Part shown: piece by piece, positions 14,671 through 23,731 of the stretch
How positions within the stretch are numbered: the stretch's first letter is position 1
How the letters are laid out: every line of letters starts with the position of its first letter
NCBI RefSeq assembly: GCF_003014695.1
Contig: NZ_PYAS01000008.1
Location: forward strand, 1 to 64,000
DNA: 64,000 bases
Source: Dyadobacter jiangsuensis
GTDB taxonomy: Bacteria; Bacteroidota; Bacteroidia; Cytophagales; Spirosomataceae
Reading direction: 5' to 3'
The notes under the pieces: model-generated
The model's database searches: none
The model's input: the letters and a program-made list of their open reading frames with translations, nothing else
Told to the model about the DNA's origin: nothing
Translations under genes and position numbers: made by a program

Positions 14671-15054
14671 TCAGGCTGGCAGTTTTACAATGCAATCGAT
14701 TTCCACTTTGATGTTTTCTGCCAGAACAGACTGCACGGTTGTACGCGCAGGCTTAATGCCGGGGAAGTAGGTGGCATAAACGGCATTATACCTGTCGAAA
14801 TCCTGTATGTCGGCCAGGTGAGCCGTGCATTTGACCACGTTTTCCATAGAGGCGCCGGCGGCACTAATAATCGCTGCGATATTATCCAGCGTGCGCGCGG
14901 TTTCCTCCTCAATCGTACCGAGTACAAATTGAGAGGTTTTAAAATCCACGGCAGCCTGACCACTCACAAAGAGAAATCCATCTACCACAATACCATCAGA
15001 ATAAGCACCGGTAGCAAAAGCAGGATCACGATCGGGATGAATTATATTTGTCAT
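14671..15054 (-). CDS. ridA: RidA-family protein (YjgF/YER057c/UK114)
   Basis: A 127-residue RidA-type trimer subunit with SGQAAVDFKT, the conserved DNIAAIISAAGASMENVVKC stretch and PARTTVQSVLAE, where the Arg that binds carboxylates is in PARTTV. Canonical RidA hydrolyses enamine/imine intermediates to ketoacids; relatives in catabolic operons deaminate specific pathway intermediates. It is the first gene of a unit with an aminotransferase and dehydrogenases and is preceded by operator copy B. The C-terminal EIDCIVKLPA ending fits the family. Confidence 0.92.
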   Translation of the reverse strand: MTNIIHPDRDPAFATGAYSDGIVVDGFLFVSGQAAVDFKTSQFVLGTIEEETARTLDNIAAIISAAGASMENVVKCTAHLADIQDFDRYNAVYATYFPGIKPARTTVQSVLAENIKVEIDCIVKLPA

Positions 15055-15119
15055 AAAAACGAAATATTATTTCAAAAAACAACTACATCACAAAAGTACA
15101 TATCACCCACTTTTGCGTT

Positions 15120-15150
15120 CTCCTACTTTTGTGTGGATTACTGATACTAT
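15120..15150 (-). promoter_or_regulatory. Bipartite operator copy B (upstream of ridA operon)
   Basis: On the minus strand: ATAGTATCA, an 11-bp spacer, then AAAAGTAGGAG, ending 65 bp before the ridA start. Further AAAAGT half-site copies follow closer to the gene (about 15105-15112) and an inverted one at about 15092-15097, which suggests several AraC-type subunits bind here. Confidence 0.7.
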
Positions 15151-15165
15151 CTTTTATCCGCTGTT

Positions 15166-15945
15166 TTAGGCGTTCAACCCGCCGTCCATGAGAATATTCT
15201 CGCCATTGATGTAAGCACCTGCATCCGAAGCAAGCAGCACAACCAGGCCTTTGATATCATCCTGATTGGCCATGCGGCGCAGCGGCACCTTTTTGATGTA
15301 ATTATGAAGAAATGCAGCAGGCTGGTTGTTAAAGAGCCCGCCAGGACTAATGCAATTGAAACGGATATTCTTCCCCGCATGCATCTGCGCCATATACCGG
15401 TTGAGGTTGATAAGTCCGGCATTGTGGAAGAAATAATCGGGTGGTAGGTCGCCCATATTCTCGGTACCGTCATAATTGGAGAGGTCCGGGCCGAACATAC
15501 CCATCATCGAAGCAATGTTGATCACGCTTCCGCCACCGCTCTGAATAATCAGATCTGTCATTTCCCTTAATAAATCCACCATCCCCGTCGCGTTTGTATG
15601 CATAGACTCCTCAAACTGGCTCAAAGGTGCATTATATCCTTTCATTGGCCTGGAAACCGCATTATTTACAAACCCGTCCAGCCTGCCGAAGGTATCGCGG
15701 ACGTATTGCTTCAAAGTCAATACCGATTCATGATCGCTCTGGTCTGCCTGCATCGGATGTACATCCAGGCCGCGTTCCGTAAAAATCGCCGCGGTAGTCC
15801 GGGCAGAGACAATGTCACGGGAAGTAGTGATTACCGTAGCATCCGCTTCGGCCAAACCTTCCACAATACATTTCCCGTAATTCCCCGACCCTCCGGTCAC
15901 AAGGATTACTTTGTTCTTTAAGCTAAATAGGTCTTTGATATGCAT
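15166..15945 (-). CDS. Short-chain dehydrogenase/reductase with altered active site
   Basis: A 259-residue SDR with the cofactor loop TGGSGNYG (17-24), a VNNAVSRP segment (93-100, NNAG-like), catalytic Ser in NIASMM (S146) and Tyr171. The lysine of the YxxxK motif is replaced by Asn: the segment reads DYFFHNAGLINL, giving Y171 and N175. Loss of this Lys normally cripples classical SDRs, so the protein may act on an unusual substrate, use another residue, or be a weak or regulatory enzyme. It is the last gene of the HpcH-aldolase unit, and its end is followed by operator B. Confidence 0.85.
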   Translation of the reverse strand: MHIKDLFSLKNKVILVTGGSGNYGKCIVEGLAEADATVITTSRDIVSARTTAAIFTERGLDVHPMQADQSDHESVLTLKQYVRDTFGRLDGFVNNAVSRPMKGYNAPLSQFEESMHTNATGMVDLLREMTDLIIQSGGGSVINIASMMGMFGPDLSNYDGTENMGDLPPDYFFHNAGLINLNRYMAQMHAGKNIRFNCISPGGLFNNQPAAFLHNYIKKVPLRRMANQDDIKGLVVLLASDAGAYINGENILMDGGLNA

Positions 15946-15998
15946 TTTTTTGGTTGTCAGTTATTGGCGGGCGGCTAACGGCTTTTGACTAACGGCTG

Positions 15999-16892
15999 TC
16001 AGCCAATTCCTCCCTTACCCTCCACAATCACCCTCACAATCCTTTCGGTTTTGCCGAAGTCCAGCCTAGGCTTTCCTTCTTCCACCGACCGGATAAATTC
16101 AATGAGGTTGTCGCGGAACATCGAATATGAGTTGCGTATATCGATCAGTTTCCAGGCATTCCTGCCAAAGAGCGAAACCTGGAAGGTGCCCGATATCTCG
16201 TTGAAGAGGTGAAGCGTCACGTCCGGCCCGTTTTCAAGTCGGAGGTGTACGATTTCGCGGTCCGCTTCGCCGATGCTTTTGACCGAGCGCACTTCGGGAT
16301 CGTCCAGGATAGCAAAAATGGCTTCGAGTAAATGTATCCCGTATTTCTTCCAGTCTTTCTTGCCCACAGCGGTGACCAGTTCCAGCTTGCCGAGCGATTT
16401 CAGCTCCTGCCTGGCCACCCGCACTTCATTTGCGTAACGCATCGACGAACAGGACATAATGAAACTGCCGGCCGCGCTTTGGGCCGAGAACCAATCCAGA
16501 TCTTCGGCAGAGTATGCAAGCGGCTTGTCAATGAAAATCGGGATGCCTGCCTCAATGAAGGACCGCGCCATTTCCTTGTGGTTTTCAGGATCATCGCGCG
16601 CCAGGATCACTGCATCTACCTCACCGATCATTTCGGCCAATTCGTCTACAATAACTGTCACCCCGACCGCTTTACAAATGCTTTCAGCGATTTCGCGCTC
16701 CTGCGCCCATACATGCGTAACCTTTGCCGCCGGCAAGCCCAGCGTATCGCGGTTAGCTTCCAGATAAGCGGCCACTGCGGGGTAGCCGATCCGTGTGATC
16801 TCCTCCCCGTCGAACTGCCCGTTGATGATCGCCGACCAGGAGTAGGGATGGGCATTGCCGGGGCTCATGCCAATGATTCCAAGTTTCAACAT
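15999..16892 (-). CDS. Gfo/Idh/MocA family oxidoreductase
   Basis: The 297-residue protein begins with a Rossmann fold, LKLGIIGMSPGNAH, and carries VDAVILARDDPENH and IFIDKPLAY, the DKP equivalent of the EKP motif that binds the nicotinamide. It is shorter than usual Gfo/Idh proteins (about 330-390 residues), with a reduced C-terminal beta-sheet domain. These enzymes oxidise or reduce sugars, inositols and related polyols with NAD(P). It lies 8 bp downstream of the aldo/keto reductase gene in the aldolase operon, probably acting on a sugar-acid-like intermediate. Confidence 0.85.
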   Translation of the reverse strand: MLKLGIIGMSPGNAHPYSWSAIINGQFDGEEITRIGYPAVAAYLEANRDTLGLPAAKVTHVWAQEREIAESICKAVGVTVIVDELAEMIGEVDAVILARDDPENHKEMARSFIEAGIPIFIDKPLAYSAEDLDWFSAQSAAGSFIMSCSSMRYANEVRVARQELKSLGKLELVTAVGKKDWKKYGIHLLEAIFAILDDPEVRSVKSIGEADREIVHLRLENGPDVTLHLFNEISGTFQVSLFGRNAWKLIDIRNSYSMFRDNLIEFIRSVEEGKPRLDFGKTERIVRVIVEGKGGIG

Positions 16893-16899
16893 ATTCGAT

Positions 16900-17853
16900 T
16901 TACTTTAACCACCCCATCCGGTCCCAATGCGGGAGGTTTAGGAATTCCGGATCGGGATATACGAGATTTTCGGCCTCTTTTCGCATTGCTGCGTGCATAT
17001 AGCTGCCATTTGCCGTAGCGAGGGCTTTTTCCAGATAAGCTGTTTTGTCGATCCCTACCAATACCGAGGATACCTCTTCAAATGACAATGCAAACCGGGT
17101 AGCGAGCGTAGGCAGATCAGGGAAACGGTCGCCTGTCCAGGTATGATAGCTTTGGATATGCCGCTCCACATCGGCCAGGGCGGGATGCAGGTTTTTGCCC
17201 CTGTCGCTCAGCAATCCCTTCATCAAAACGGAGCGAATGACCAGGCCGACCCCATTTTCGGATGCTTTCTGAAAAAACGACCCGTGCCGCTGGTCCATGA
17301 GATTGAAAGGCAGCTGGATCACATCCCATCTCCCACTGCCGATCGCCAGGGAAGTTTCTTCGGTAGCATAGGTCGACGCCCCGGTGGCCCGGATTATGCC
17401 TTTTTCTTTCAGTTCCGAAAAAACTTCCGCAATGGTTTCATTTTGCAAAATTTCCACATCGGCCTGGTGCAACATGAAAACATCCAGGTAGTCTGTCTTG
17501 AGCATTTCCAGGCTCTGCTGTAACGAATGCTCGATAAACGGCCTGAGCTCCCAGTCGGGCGGCAGTTTCCCGTCTTTTCGAAAATGGCTGCATTTGGTAG
17601 CGAGGACAATGTCATTCCTCCTGCCTTCGAAAGCTTTCCCCATGATTGACTCGCTTTCACCGTAAAGCCGGGCAGTATCGAAGAAATTGATCCCCCTGTC
17701 TTGCGCTTCATGCAACAGTAATATAGCTTCCTTTTCAGAAAGCATATCTTCTTTACCCGCCACACCGATGCCGTATGGCATGCCAATTTCTACACCGCCG
17801 AAAGCAATTTCAGAAACCGCTATCCCGGTATTTCCCAGCAGTCTTTTCTTCAA
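16900..17853 (-). CDS. Aldo/keto reductase
   Basis: A 317-residue AKR with the catalytic tetrad visible: D59 (FFDTARLYG), Y64, K87 (LATKCSH) and H129 (MLHQ). The start MKKRLLGNTGIAVSEIAFGG is typical of the family, and the TIM-barrel length is close to the norm. Such enzymes reduce aldehydes or ketones, or oxidise sugars such as L-fucose or L-rhamnose, with NAD(P). It is encoded between the HpcH-type aldolase and the Gfo/Idh gene, so it may act on the same sugar-acid route. Confidence 0.9.
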   Translation of the reverse strand: MKKRLLGNTGIAVSEIAFGGVEIGMPYGIGVAGKEDMLSEKEAILLLHEAQDRGINFFDTARLYGESESIMGKAFEGRRNDIVLATKCSHFRKDGKLPPDWELRPFIEHSLQQSLEMLKTDYLDVFMLHQADVEILQNETIAEVFSELKEKGIIRATGASTYATEETSLAIGSGRWDVIQLPFNLMDQRHGSFFQKASENGVGLVIRSVLMKGLLSDRGKNLHPALADVERHIQSYHTWTGDRFPDLPTLATRFALSFEEVSSVLVGIDKTAYLEKALATANGSYMHAAMRKEAENLVYPDPEFLNLPHWDRMGWLK

Positions 17854-17882
17854 TTCTTGTAAATATTAAAGTGATAATTTCG

Positions 17883-18689
17883 TCAGGTGTTCATATAGGA
17901 ATTTTTCGATCCCGCAGCCGAGGATTTTGTAAAAGCGCTCACCAGGTCCTGGCAATAATTTTTAATACCGACCACATCAGCGCCCATACTGATAAACTGG
18001 TACCCCATTGCAATCAGCTCGTTGGCGTTCCCGGGCCCGCCTACCGTTCCGGCAAACTTTCCGTGCCTTCGTGCCACTTCCGCCACCCGCTTTCGGGCGG
18101 CGATCAGCTCGGGGTGGTTCCATTCACCGGGGGCACCTATTCCCTGACTGAAATCCCCGGGGCCAAAAAACAGCATATCATAACCGTCCAGGGCCGCTAT
18201 TTCTTCCAGTTCGTTCAGTGGTTCCGGATCTTCGATCTGAAAAATCACAAACCGCTGCTGGTTCGCCTGCACCAGGTATTCGTTGAAATCCAGCGCCGTG
18301 TAAGCCCCGTCGGAGTTGCCGCCGTCGATTGGCCGGCGCCCGGTAGGGTGAAAGCGTGTCATACCGACGATCAGCTCGGCTTCGGCCAGATTCATAATGT
18401 GCGGAACCATGATACCCGTAGCGTCCAGTTCAAGAGGGCGTATAAAATCGCTGTAACTTCCCTTTGGAACCCTGACCAGGATATCCGTATCGTGTGCCTT
18501 GGTAGCCCAGATATTGGATGCCAGTATCGACCAGTCCTGACCGATATGCTCCTGGTCTGTCCAAACGCAGTCAAAACCGGAAATAGCGGCAATTTCAGCG
18601 ACGCGGGCGTCTGACAGATTGATTTTGAGACAACTTACAATCTCCCCTGCTCTCAGCTTTTTAAGGACCCTGCTTTCGCGCATTTTCAT
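17883..18689 (-). CDS. HpcH/HpaI-family aldolase
   Basis: The 268-residue protein is a class II pyruvate aldolase-like TIM barrel: FDCVWTDQEHIGQDW near residues 39-53 (usual D-x-E-H), VRVPKGSYS with the substrate-binding Arg near residue 73, VPHIMN, FQIEDPEPLN with the metal-binding Glu, and FFGPGDFSQGIG with the metal-binding Asp. These enzymes cleave 2-keto-3-deoxy acids to pyruvate and an aldehyde. As first gene of its operon it suggests that a deoxy-ketoacid is cleaved in the island. A start upstream is not seen; MKMRESR is natural. Confidence 0.88.
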   Translation of the reverse strand: MKMRESRVLKKLRAGEIVSCLKINLSDARVAEIAAISGFDCVWTDQEHIGQDWSILASNIWATKAHDTDILVRVPKGSYSDFIRPLELDATGIMVPHIMNLAEAELIVGMTRFHPTGRRPIDGGNSDGAYTALDFNEYLVQANQQRFVIFQIEDPEPLNELEEIAALDGYDMLFFGPGDFSQGIGAPGEWNHPELIAARKRVAEVARRHGKFAGTVGGPGNANELIAMGYQFISMGADVVGIKNYCQDLVSAFTKSSAAGSKNSYMNT

Positions 18690-18732
18690 GGTTTTATCTT
18701 TTTACAAAATTAACTGCCGGCTCAGGGCCGGT

Positions 18733-18763
18733 CTTTTACTTTCATCCCTATTTCTGATACTAT
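18733..18763 (-). promoter_or_regulatory. Bipartite operator copy C (upstream of aldolase operon)
   Basis: On the minus strand: ATAGTATCA, an 11-bp spacer, then GAAAGTAAAAG, ending 43 bp before the aldolase start. The first 15 bases match copy A exactly (ATAGTATCAGAAATA). It lies in the 93-bp gap between the lipoprotein gene and the aldolase gene, and so starts a new transcription unit. Confidence 0.7.
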
Positions 18764-18782
18764 CTTTCAAAGACATTTATAC

Positions 18783-19742
18783 CTACTCTGTGCGGCTTCC
18801 GATTTGTAAAATGGCATGTGCAGCGGCCGCGGCTACATCCGCACGGTCCGACTCATTTTCCAGCTGACTGGCACCCGTAAGCAGCGGCGTTAATATGGAA
18901 ATATCTTCCGCTTTGCCCCTTTCAGCCAAAGCGGCGGCCATCTCCAAAATAGCACCCTTCGATATCGCGCTTTTGTAGCTTACCAGCGCGGCATGCAACT
19001 TTTCTAACTGGCCCAGATTATGATCGTTGTTGGTAAAAGCCGCGCTCAGCAAATATATCCTTGCCGGTGAATCCGCAGGCTCCGCCAATGCTGCCACGGC
19101 CAGCATCGTTGATTCTTCCTGCGAAATCCCCTTCAATTGACGCAGGGCATAGGCGGGAATCACCTTGTCCGCGGCTTCAGTATCCGCATTCAGCGCTGCT
19201 TTCAGGAATCGGGCTTTGACCGTCGCACGTGAATCCGGGGAGGTAAATGCAGTACTCCATAAGGTGTATAGTGCCAGTGGTTTTATCTCGCTCTGAAGTG
19301 TGTTTTCGGTCAGTTTCCAGTCCTTTTTTAAAGGCGAGATCCCCAGTTTTGCCAACGTTTCGGCAGCATGAATGCGGTCGGTGGCCGTAGAGTCCAGGAA
19401 AACCCCTAAAATCTTGTCTGTCCAGATTTGCTTATCAACGTCCGCTGTGGCCACCTGCGCCAGCACACGCCAGATCCCGATGCGGTACTGCGGCTTTGCA
19501 GCCCACATTCGCTCTTCCTCTATATAAGCCTCCCGGATACCCTCGGGATGCCCCGCCCAGATCAGGTATTCAGCTGCATGGACTTTTACCCATTCCTGCT
19601 GCGCTGCCAACACATCCCTCAAAGCCGCAATGCATTGCTTTTCAAGTTCGACAGAACTTTGAAAATCCTGCTTTTTACTATTGCAAGCGCCCAGCAACAC
19701 GGTCATAAAAATTAGGTTAAAAACGATTGAAAGAAGCTTCAT
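18783..19742 (-). CDS. HEAT-repeat-like lipoprotein
   Basis: The ATG at 19742 is preferred because it opens with a clear lipoprotein signal (MKLLSIVFNLIFMTVLLGAC, lipobox LGAC); the longer frame runs back into the upstream SDR gene. The 319-residue protein is made of repeated helical pairs, with phrases such as HAAEYLIWAGHPEGIREAY, IHAAETLAKLGISPLKK and ILEMAAALAERGKAEDI, which suggest HEAT/PBS-type repeats. It should be anchored in the periplasm or outer membrane. No enzyme motif is seen; a scaffold or binding role is plausible. It ends the SusC-started operon. Confidence 0.75.
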   Translation of the reverse strand: MKLLSIVFNLIFMTVLLGACNSKKQDFQSSVELEKQCIAALRDVLAAQQEWVKVHAAEYLIWAGHPEGIREAYIEEERMWAAKPQYRIGIWRVLAQVATADVDKQIWTDKILGVFLDSTATDRIHAAETLAKLGISPLKKDWKLTENTLQSEIKPLALYTLWSTAFTSPDSRATVKARFLKAALNADTEAADKVIPAYALRQLKGISQEESTMLAVAALAEPADSPARIYLLSAAFTNNDHNLGQLEKLHAALVSYKSAISKGAILEMAAALAERGKAEDISILTPLLTGASQLENESDRADVAAAAAHAILQIGSRTE

Positions 19743-19758
19743 AAATATTGCATTGATG

Positions 19759-20547
19759 TTACCAACTGGTCCACCCGCCGTCCACTGCCAGGTCTTGCCC
19801 GGTGATATAGGAAGCGGCATCGGATAATAAAAAGGCCACCGAGCCGACAATTTCCGACGCCTGTCCGATGCGCCCCATCGGTGATTTACCGGCAAGCCTG
19901 GCAACGAAAGCCGCATGCGTTTTCTGTACTTCGGGATTAGGGAACGGCCCGGGGGAAATGCAATTGCAGCGCACGTTGTATTTGCCCCAGTGAACAGCAA
20001 AATAGCGCGTCATTTGCTTGATACCCGCCTTTCCCACGCCATATTCGAGCGGGTTTTTGTTCATGGGCTCCTGGTATACATCCGGGTAGGGCGACACCGA
20101 ACCGTACATACTCGAGAACAACACGATACTGCCACGTTGCCGGGCAGCCATTTCCATACCCAAAGCGCGGGTAAGAATAAAAGCGGCAGTGAGCCCACCG
20201 TGATTTACTATATCAAAATCTTCCGCCGACAGTTCCTCCATTTTCTTAGCGGTGCTCGCGGTGATAAGGTTCACATACCCATCGGGCACGCCAAGCGCAG
20301 CAATCTGCCTCTCGACAAACTGCTCAGCCGCTTCGGTATGGGTTACATCCAGCGTGGCGCAGGTGGTATTCACGAGTTTTTCCTTTTCCGCAAAAACCGC
20401 CGCTCTATCGTCCAGATCCGCACACAGCACTTTAGCACCCCATCTATCCAGGGCCGAAACGACAGCCTGTCCGAGATAGCCGGCCCCTCCAAAAACCCAT
20501 ATATGCTTGTCTTTCAGATTTAGAATAGGAATTTCAGTATTTGCCAT
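19759..20547 (-). CDS. Short-chain dehydrogenase/reductase (intact active site)
   Basis: A 262-residue SDR with a cofactor loop FGGAGYLG (19-26), a catalytic Ser in LFSSMYGS (about 145), and an intact YxxxK (LEYGVGKAG, Y169 and K173). The glycine motif and CADLDDR suggest NAD preference through the Asp after the second strand. It differs from the other SDR of the island, in which the Lys is lost. It may oxidise a sugar released by the sialidase-like enzymes encoded upstream. The SGNH esterase gene ends 12 bp before its start. Confidence 0.88.
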   Translation of the reverse strand: MANTEIPILNLKDKHIWVFGGAGYLGQAVVSALDRWGAKVLCADLDDRAAVFAEKEKLVNTTCATLDVTHTEAAEQFVERQIAALGVPDGYVNLITASTAKKMEELSAEDFDIVNHGGLTAAFILTRALGMEMAARQRGSIVLFSSMYGSVSPYPDVYQEPMNKNPLEYGVGKAGIKQMTRYFAVHWGKYNVRCNCISPGPFPNPEVQKTHAAFVARLAGKSPMGRIGQASEIVGSVAFLLSDAASYITGQDLAVDGGWTSW

Positions 20548-20559
20548 CGCACAGGCGGT

Positions 20560-21261
20560 TTATCGTTTTGAATTTATATACTTACCCTTCCGCAGCAAAT
20601 CTGCCCACAGTACATACCCTGCGGCAGTCAAATGCACGCCGTCCCAGGTCAGCTCTTTTTTCAGCTTCCCTGCGGAGTCTGAAAAATGGGTATACAGATC
20701 TATAAAGCCGACATTTTCTTCTTTTGCCAACACTGCCAGGGCGCTATTTACTTGCAAAATCAGCGTGTCTTTGTTGCAGTGGTTAGGGAGCTTGTTGAAA
20801 GAGTGGTTGGTGGGAAGCAGGCTTTGCAGATATACCCTTGTCCGTGGGGATTCGGTTTTAATCCTTTTGACAATGCGTTTGCAATTATTCACCACCACTG
20901 CTGCTGGTGTGTTGCGGGCCAGATCATTGATGCCGATCATAAGAAACACCTTCGCAGGTTTCCCTCCCGTCACTTCGTCCAGGCGGTCGAGAATCCCATA
21001 GCTCGTATCCCCCGGAATGCCCCTGTTGCGGATATGCTTGTTGCCCAGCAACTCCTGCCATTCTGCCCAGAACGTGATGCTGTTTCCAAGAAAAACAATG
21101 TCCTTAGGAGAGTGCGTGAAGGACCTCATCAGCGCAACACGCGGCGCGTAGACATCCGGCCGGACGGTACGGTCCCATGCCACGGTCTGCCCGAAAGTCT
21201 GCCCGGCTACCAGCAGCAGTTGAGCGGCAGCTATCCGTAGGTGAAGGCATTTGCAAATCAT
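20560..21261 (-). CDS. Secreted SGNH/GDSL-type esterase
   Basis: The start at 21261 gives a signal peptide (MICKCLHLRIAAAQLLLVAG) and avoids overlapping the upstream sialidase gene. The protein (233 residues) has all four SGNH blocks: block I IVFLGNSITFW (nucleophile Ser), block II RNRGIPGDTSYG, block III MIGINDLARN, block V TWDGVHLTAAGY (catalytic Asp and His). Such enzymes remove acetyl or other acyl groups from carbohydrates. Next to three sialidase-like genes, an O-acetyl-sialic-acid or glycan esterase role is attractive, but that is inference from context. Confidence 0.9.
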   Translation of the reverse strand: MICKCLHLRIAAAQLLLVAGQTFGQTVAWDRTVRPDVYAPRVALMRSFTHSPKDIVFLGNSITFWAEWQELLGNKHIRNRGIPGDTSYGILDRLDEVTGGKPAKVFLMIGINDLARNTPAAVVVNNCKRIVKRIKTESPRTRVYLQSLLPTNHSFNKLPNHCNKDTLILQVNSALAVLAKEENVGFIDLYTHFSDSAGKLKKELTWDGVHLTAAGYVLWADLLRKGKYINSKR

Positions 21262-21286
21262 ACGCAAAGTCGGTTCAAAAAAGCGT

Positions 21287-22498
21287 TCACCTGATTTCCA
21301 GAATACTCCCTGCAATATGCTGCGGCCCGCCGGGCACGTTGAAATAGTAGCTGACTAATACGCGGTTTTTGTCCAGTTGGACAGCCCAGGGATACCCCAG
21401 GTCGGTAGTACCGCCGTCGGTGCGCAACACGATTTCGGGGGCGGTGGCAAAGTCTGTGCATTCGGCATTCAATATACGCGCCCGTATGCCCAATGGTTTG
21501 TGGCGGTAACCATAAGAGAGCAATACGCGGTTATCCGGTAGCCGCAGTGCGTGCAGCGGATGACCTTGAAAACCCATTTTTTCCCAGGCGGTAAAAGTTT
21601 TTCCCCCATCGACAGACCGGGCAATGCAAGCCTGATCGTCTAAACCGGCCGTTCGTAAAAAGGCCACAACATCCCCTTTCGGCGTTTCGTAAACGGAAGC
21701 TTCGTTGAACGAAACCTCTTCGTCCACTGCAACAGGCGCCGAGTATTTCCAGGTTAGCCCCTTATCGTCCGAGATCAGTAAATGATTGGAAGTCTTATTC
21801 GGCGACTGGCGATCGGTTGCTGCCACTACCCAGAAGATCCGTCCGTTTTTCCCCTCATACATTGCGCCCCTATTGTAAGCCGGGAGTTTTTCACCCATGG
21901 CGGTGTAGTTGATCTCCTGCTCAATATGCGGCGGGTACAATGGCCCCAGCCAGGATTTGCCGCCGTCTGTGGAGCGGAGCACATATCCTCCCAGGAATAC
22001 GGCCCCACCTGCCAGAAAATAAGGTTTTTTCAGATTCTCCATACCGTCGGGCCGGAGGAATGCCCAGCCGTAGCTTGCACAAAGGATAGTCCCGTCCTTT
22101 AACTGCAACAAGCAAGGATCTTGTGAACCGCCGAACGGATGGGAATAGATCAGTTCAGGCTCGGACGTCCAGGTCTTACCATCCTTTGATTTCACGGACA
22201 CGAGGTAGCTGTTCGGGTCCACGTGGTTGGTACCTTTCTCGCCAAATACCTTTCTGTCGGGTGCCCTGCGGAATGCGAGCACAATCTCCCCGTTCTTCTT
22301 TTTAATCACGGAAGGAAATGCGGCGTGAAATTTTTCATTCCGGTAAATCACCACATCCTCTACCTTACGTACGCCTGGAATGCTGTCGGTAAAAGTAAGT
22401 TGGGCGCCGGGACCGGGGTAAGCGTTCGCGCGGGCCGGGACTTGATATTCTATTGCTGAAAAGAGCAGTAACAGCGCTGATATTTCTTTCAATTTCAT
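21287..22498 (-). CDS. Secreted BNR-repeat sialidase-like protein 1
   Basis: The 403-residue protein has a signal peptide (MKLKEISALLLLFSAIEYQV) and a six-bladed propeller pattern with several Asp boxes: SKDGKTW, STDGGKSW, SDDKGLTW and SVDGGKTF. An N-terminal region FHAAFPSVIKKKNGEIVLAF with RRAPDR is reminiscent of the Arg-rich substrate site of exo-sialidases. BNR proteins also include non-sialidase glycosidases and binding proteins, so exo-alpha-sialidase is likely but not certain. It follows a second BNR protein gene by 37 bp and is in the SusC-started operon. Confidence 0.82.
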   Translation of the reverse strand: MKLKEISALLLLFSAIEYQVPARANAYPGPGAQLTFTDSIPGVRKVEDVVIYRNEKFHAAFPSVIKKKNGEIVLAFRRAPDRKVFGEKGTNHVDPNSYLVSVKSKDGKTWTSEPELIYSHPFGGSQDPCLLQLKDGTILCASYGWAFLRPDGMENLKKPYFLAGGAVFLGGYVLRSTDGGKSWLGPLYPPHIEQEINYTAMGEKLPAYNRGAMYEGKNGRIFWVVAATDRQSPNKTSNHLLISDDKGLTWKYSAPVAVDEEVSFNEASVYETPKGDVVAFLRTAGLDDQACIARSVDGGKTFTAWEKMGFQGHPLHALRLPDNRVLLSYGYRHKPLGIRARILNAECTDFATAPEIVLRTDGGTTDLGYPWAVQLDKNRVLVSYYFNVPGGPQHIAGSILEIR

Positions 22499-22535
22499 AT
22501 AAATGCGGGTTAGGTTAAAAGCAAAAGGAGAGGTG

Positions 22536-23690
22536 TCATTTGCCGGTCAGCATTTCCAGCCGCCTGGGTTCTGCAAATGGCGCCGCTTTTGCAGGAACCC
22601 TGAACCGGTAGGCACGTATACCGCTTCCTTGCCCTTCTTCATAATAAACCACCAGCACCGAGCCGTCTTTCAGCTCAACCGTGGAAGGATAAGCCCCCAG
22701 CGTTTCATCGACCATATAAGGCCCTTCCCAGGTTTTAGCTTCATCTCGGCTGATCCGCAGGCCGGTATAACCTTTTTTGGAAGGTGCATCGGTGAATGCC
22801 CGGGTAGTGAGCAGTATTTCGCCCGTTTTCAGGCGGGTAAACGACGGCGAGTGTCCGCGAAAACCAATGTCTTCCACATCCGACCAAGTTTTACCCATAT
22901 CCTTACTTTTTGCAAAATGCATAGGTACTTCCTGCTGTGCGCGCAATGCGGCATAGAGCGTCCCGTCTTTGAGTAGTATGACATCGGTTTCCGCCGCCAG
23001 GGGAAGGTTAGCCTTTTCGCCGATTGTAATCACCGGTCCCCAGGTTTTGCCTTTATCGCGTGAAAGCATTACCCCGCCCCAGGCTTTCAAACCGCCTCTG
23101 CCTTCCTGGTGGTATACCGGCAGGATGGTGGTACCATCGGGCATTTCGCGCACCTGGGCTGACGAAAGCCAGTCTATGTCACCGGTTTCCAGCAAGGTTG
23201 CTTCCTTGTCCCAGGTCCTGCCGTTATCCCGCGACCACAGCAGCTGCGGACTTCCCAGTGTTTTATATTCCTTTGCCCCAAAACTGGGATAACGCAAGGA
23301 AAAGAAGCTCACCACCAGCGAACCGTTGCTCAGTTGGGCAATATGCGGATCACGGTTATCGTCGTTGTCATCGTAAATCGTAACGGGTTTCGACCAAGTT
23401 TTCCCCTCGTCTTTGGAGCGTACCAGGCAAATGCGGCCAGCCTTCGGATACCTTTCACTTTGCTTTGTCACGTGTTCGTCGCCTGCATAGAATACCGCTA
23501 CAATATCCCCGTTTTTGAGCCGGCAAGCATCGGGGAAGGCTTGGTAATCACCCGCATCCCCGCCTTTTGAAATGAGCATCGGTTTCTGAGTATGCCCGGA
23601 CGCGGGTTTAGCGGCTTCCTGTGCAGACAGGCTACCGGAAGCAAGCATAAATCCGAAGAGCAGTAAACGGGAGAATTTGTTGGTATTCAT
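22536..23690 (-). CDS. Secreted BNR-repeat sialidase-like protein 2
   Basis: A 384-residue protein with a signal peptide (MNTNKFSRLLLFGFMLASGS, cleavage near SLSAQ). Asp boxes include SKDEGKTW, SRDNGRTW, SRDKGKTW, SKDMGKTW and SRDEAKTW. An Asp residue in GGDAGDYQAFPDACRLKNGD and a later RGHSPSF region suggest a conserved active-site groove. It is less than 35% like its neighbour by eye, so not a recent duplicate. A role in cleaving a sialic-acid-like or other glycan end is plausible. It lies between the MFS transporter gene and the first sialidase gene. Confidence 0.82.
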   Translation of the reverse strand: MNTNKFSRLLLFGFMLASGSLSAQEAAKPASGHTQKPMLISKGGDAGDYQAFPDACRLKNGDIVAVFYAGDEHVTKQSERYPKAGRICLVRSKDEGKTWSKPVTIYDDNDDNRDPHIAQLSNGSLVVSFFSLRYPSFGAKEYKTLGSPQLLWSRDNGRTWDKEATLLETGDIDWLSSAQVREMPDGTTILPVYHQEGRGGLKAWGGVMLSRDKGKTWGPVITIGEKANLPLAAETDVILLKDGTLYAALRAQQEVPMHFAKSKDMGKTWSDVEDIGFRGHSPSFTRLKTGEILLTTRAFTDAPSKKGYTGLRISRDEAKTWEGPYMVDETLGAYPSTVELKDGSVLVVYYEEGQGSGIRAYRFRVPAKAAPFAEPRRLEMLTGK

Positions 23691-23731
23691 ATTAAAAAGG
23701 ATTTAGGAATAGATGCTTTTGAAACAATTAC

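Noticed and set aside
22503..22520. Partial match of the candidate guide (GGGTTAG-TTAA, 11 of 12) between two sialidase-like genes
   Set aside because: The base at the guide's first position differs, there is a mismatch at position 9, and transcription from this orientation would run antisense to the neighbouring gene. Matches this short are expected by chance.
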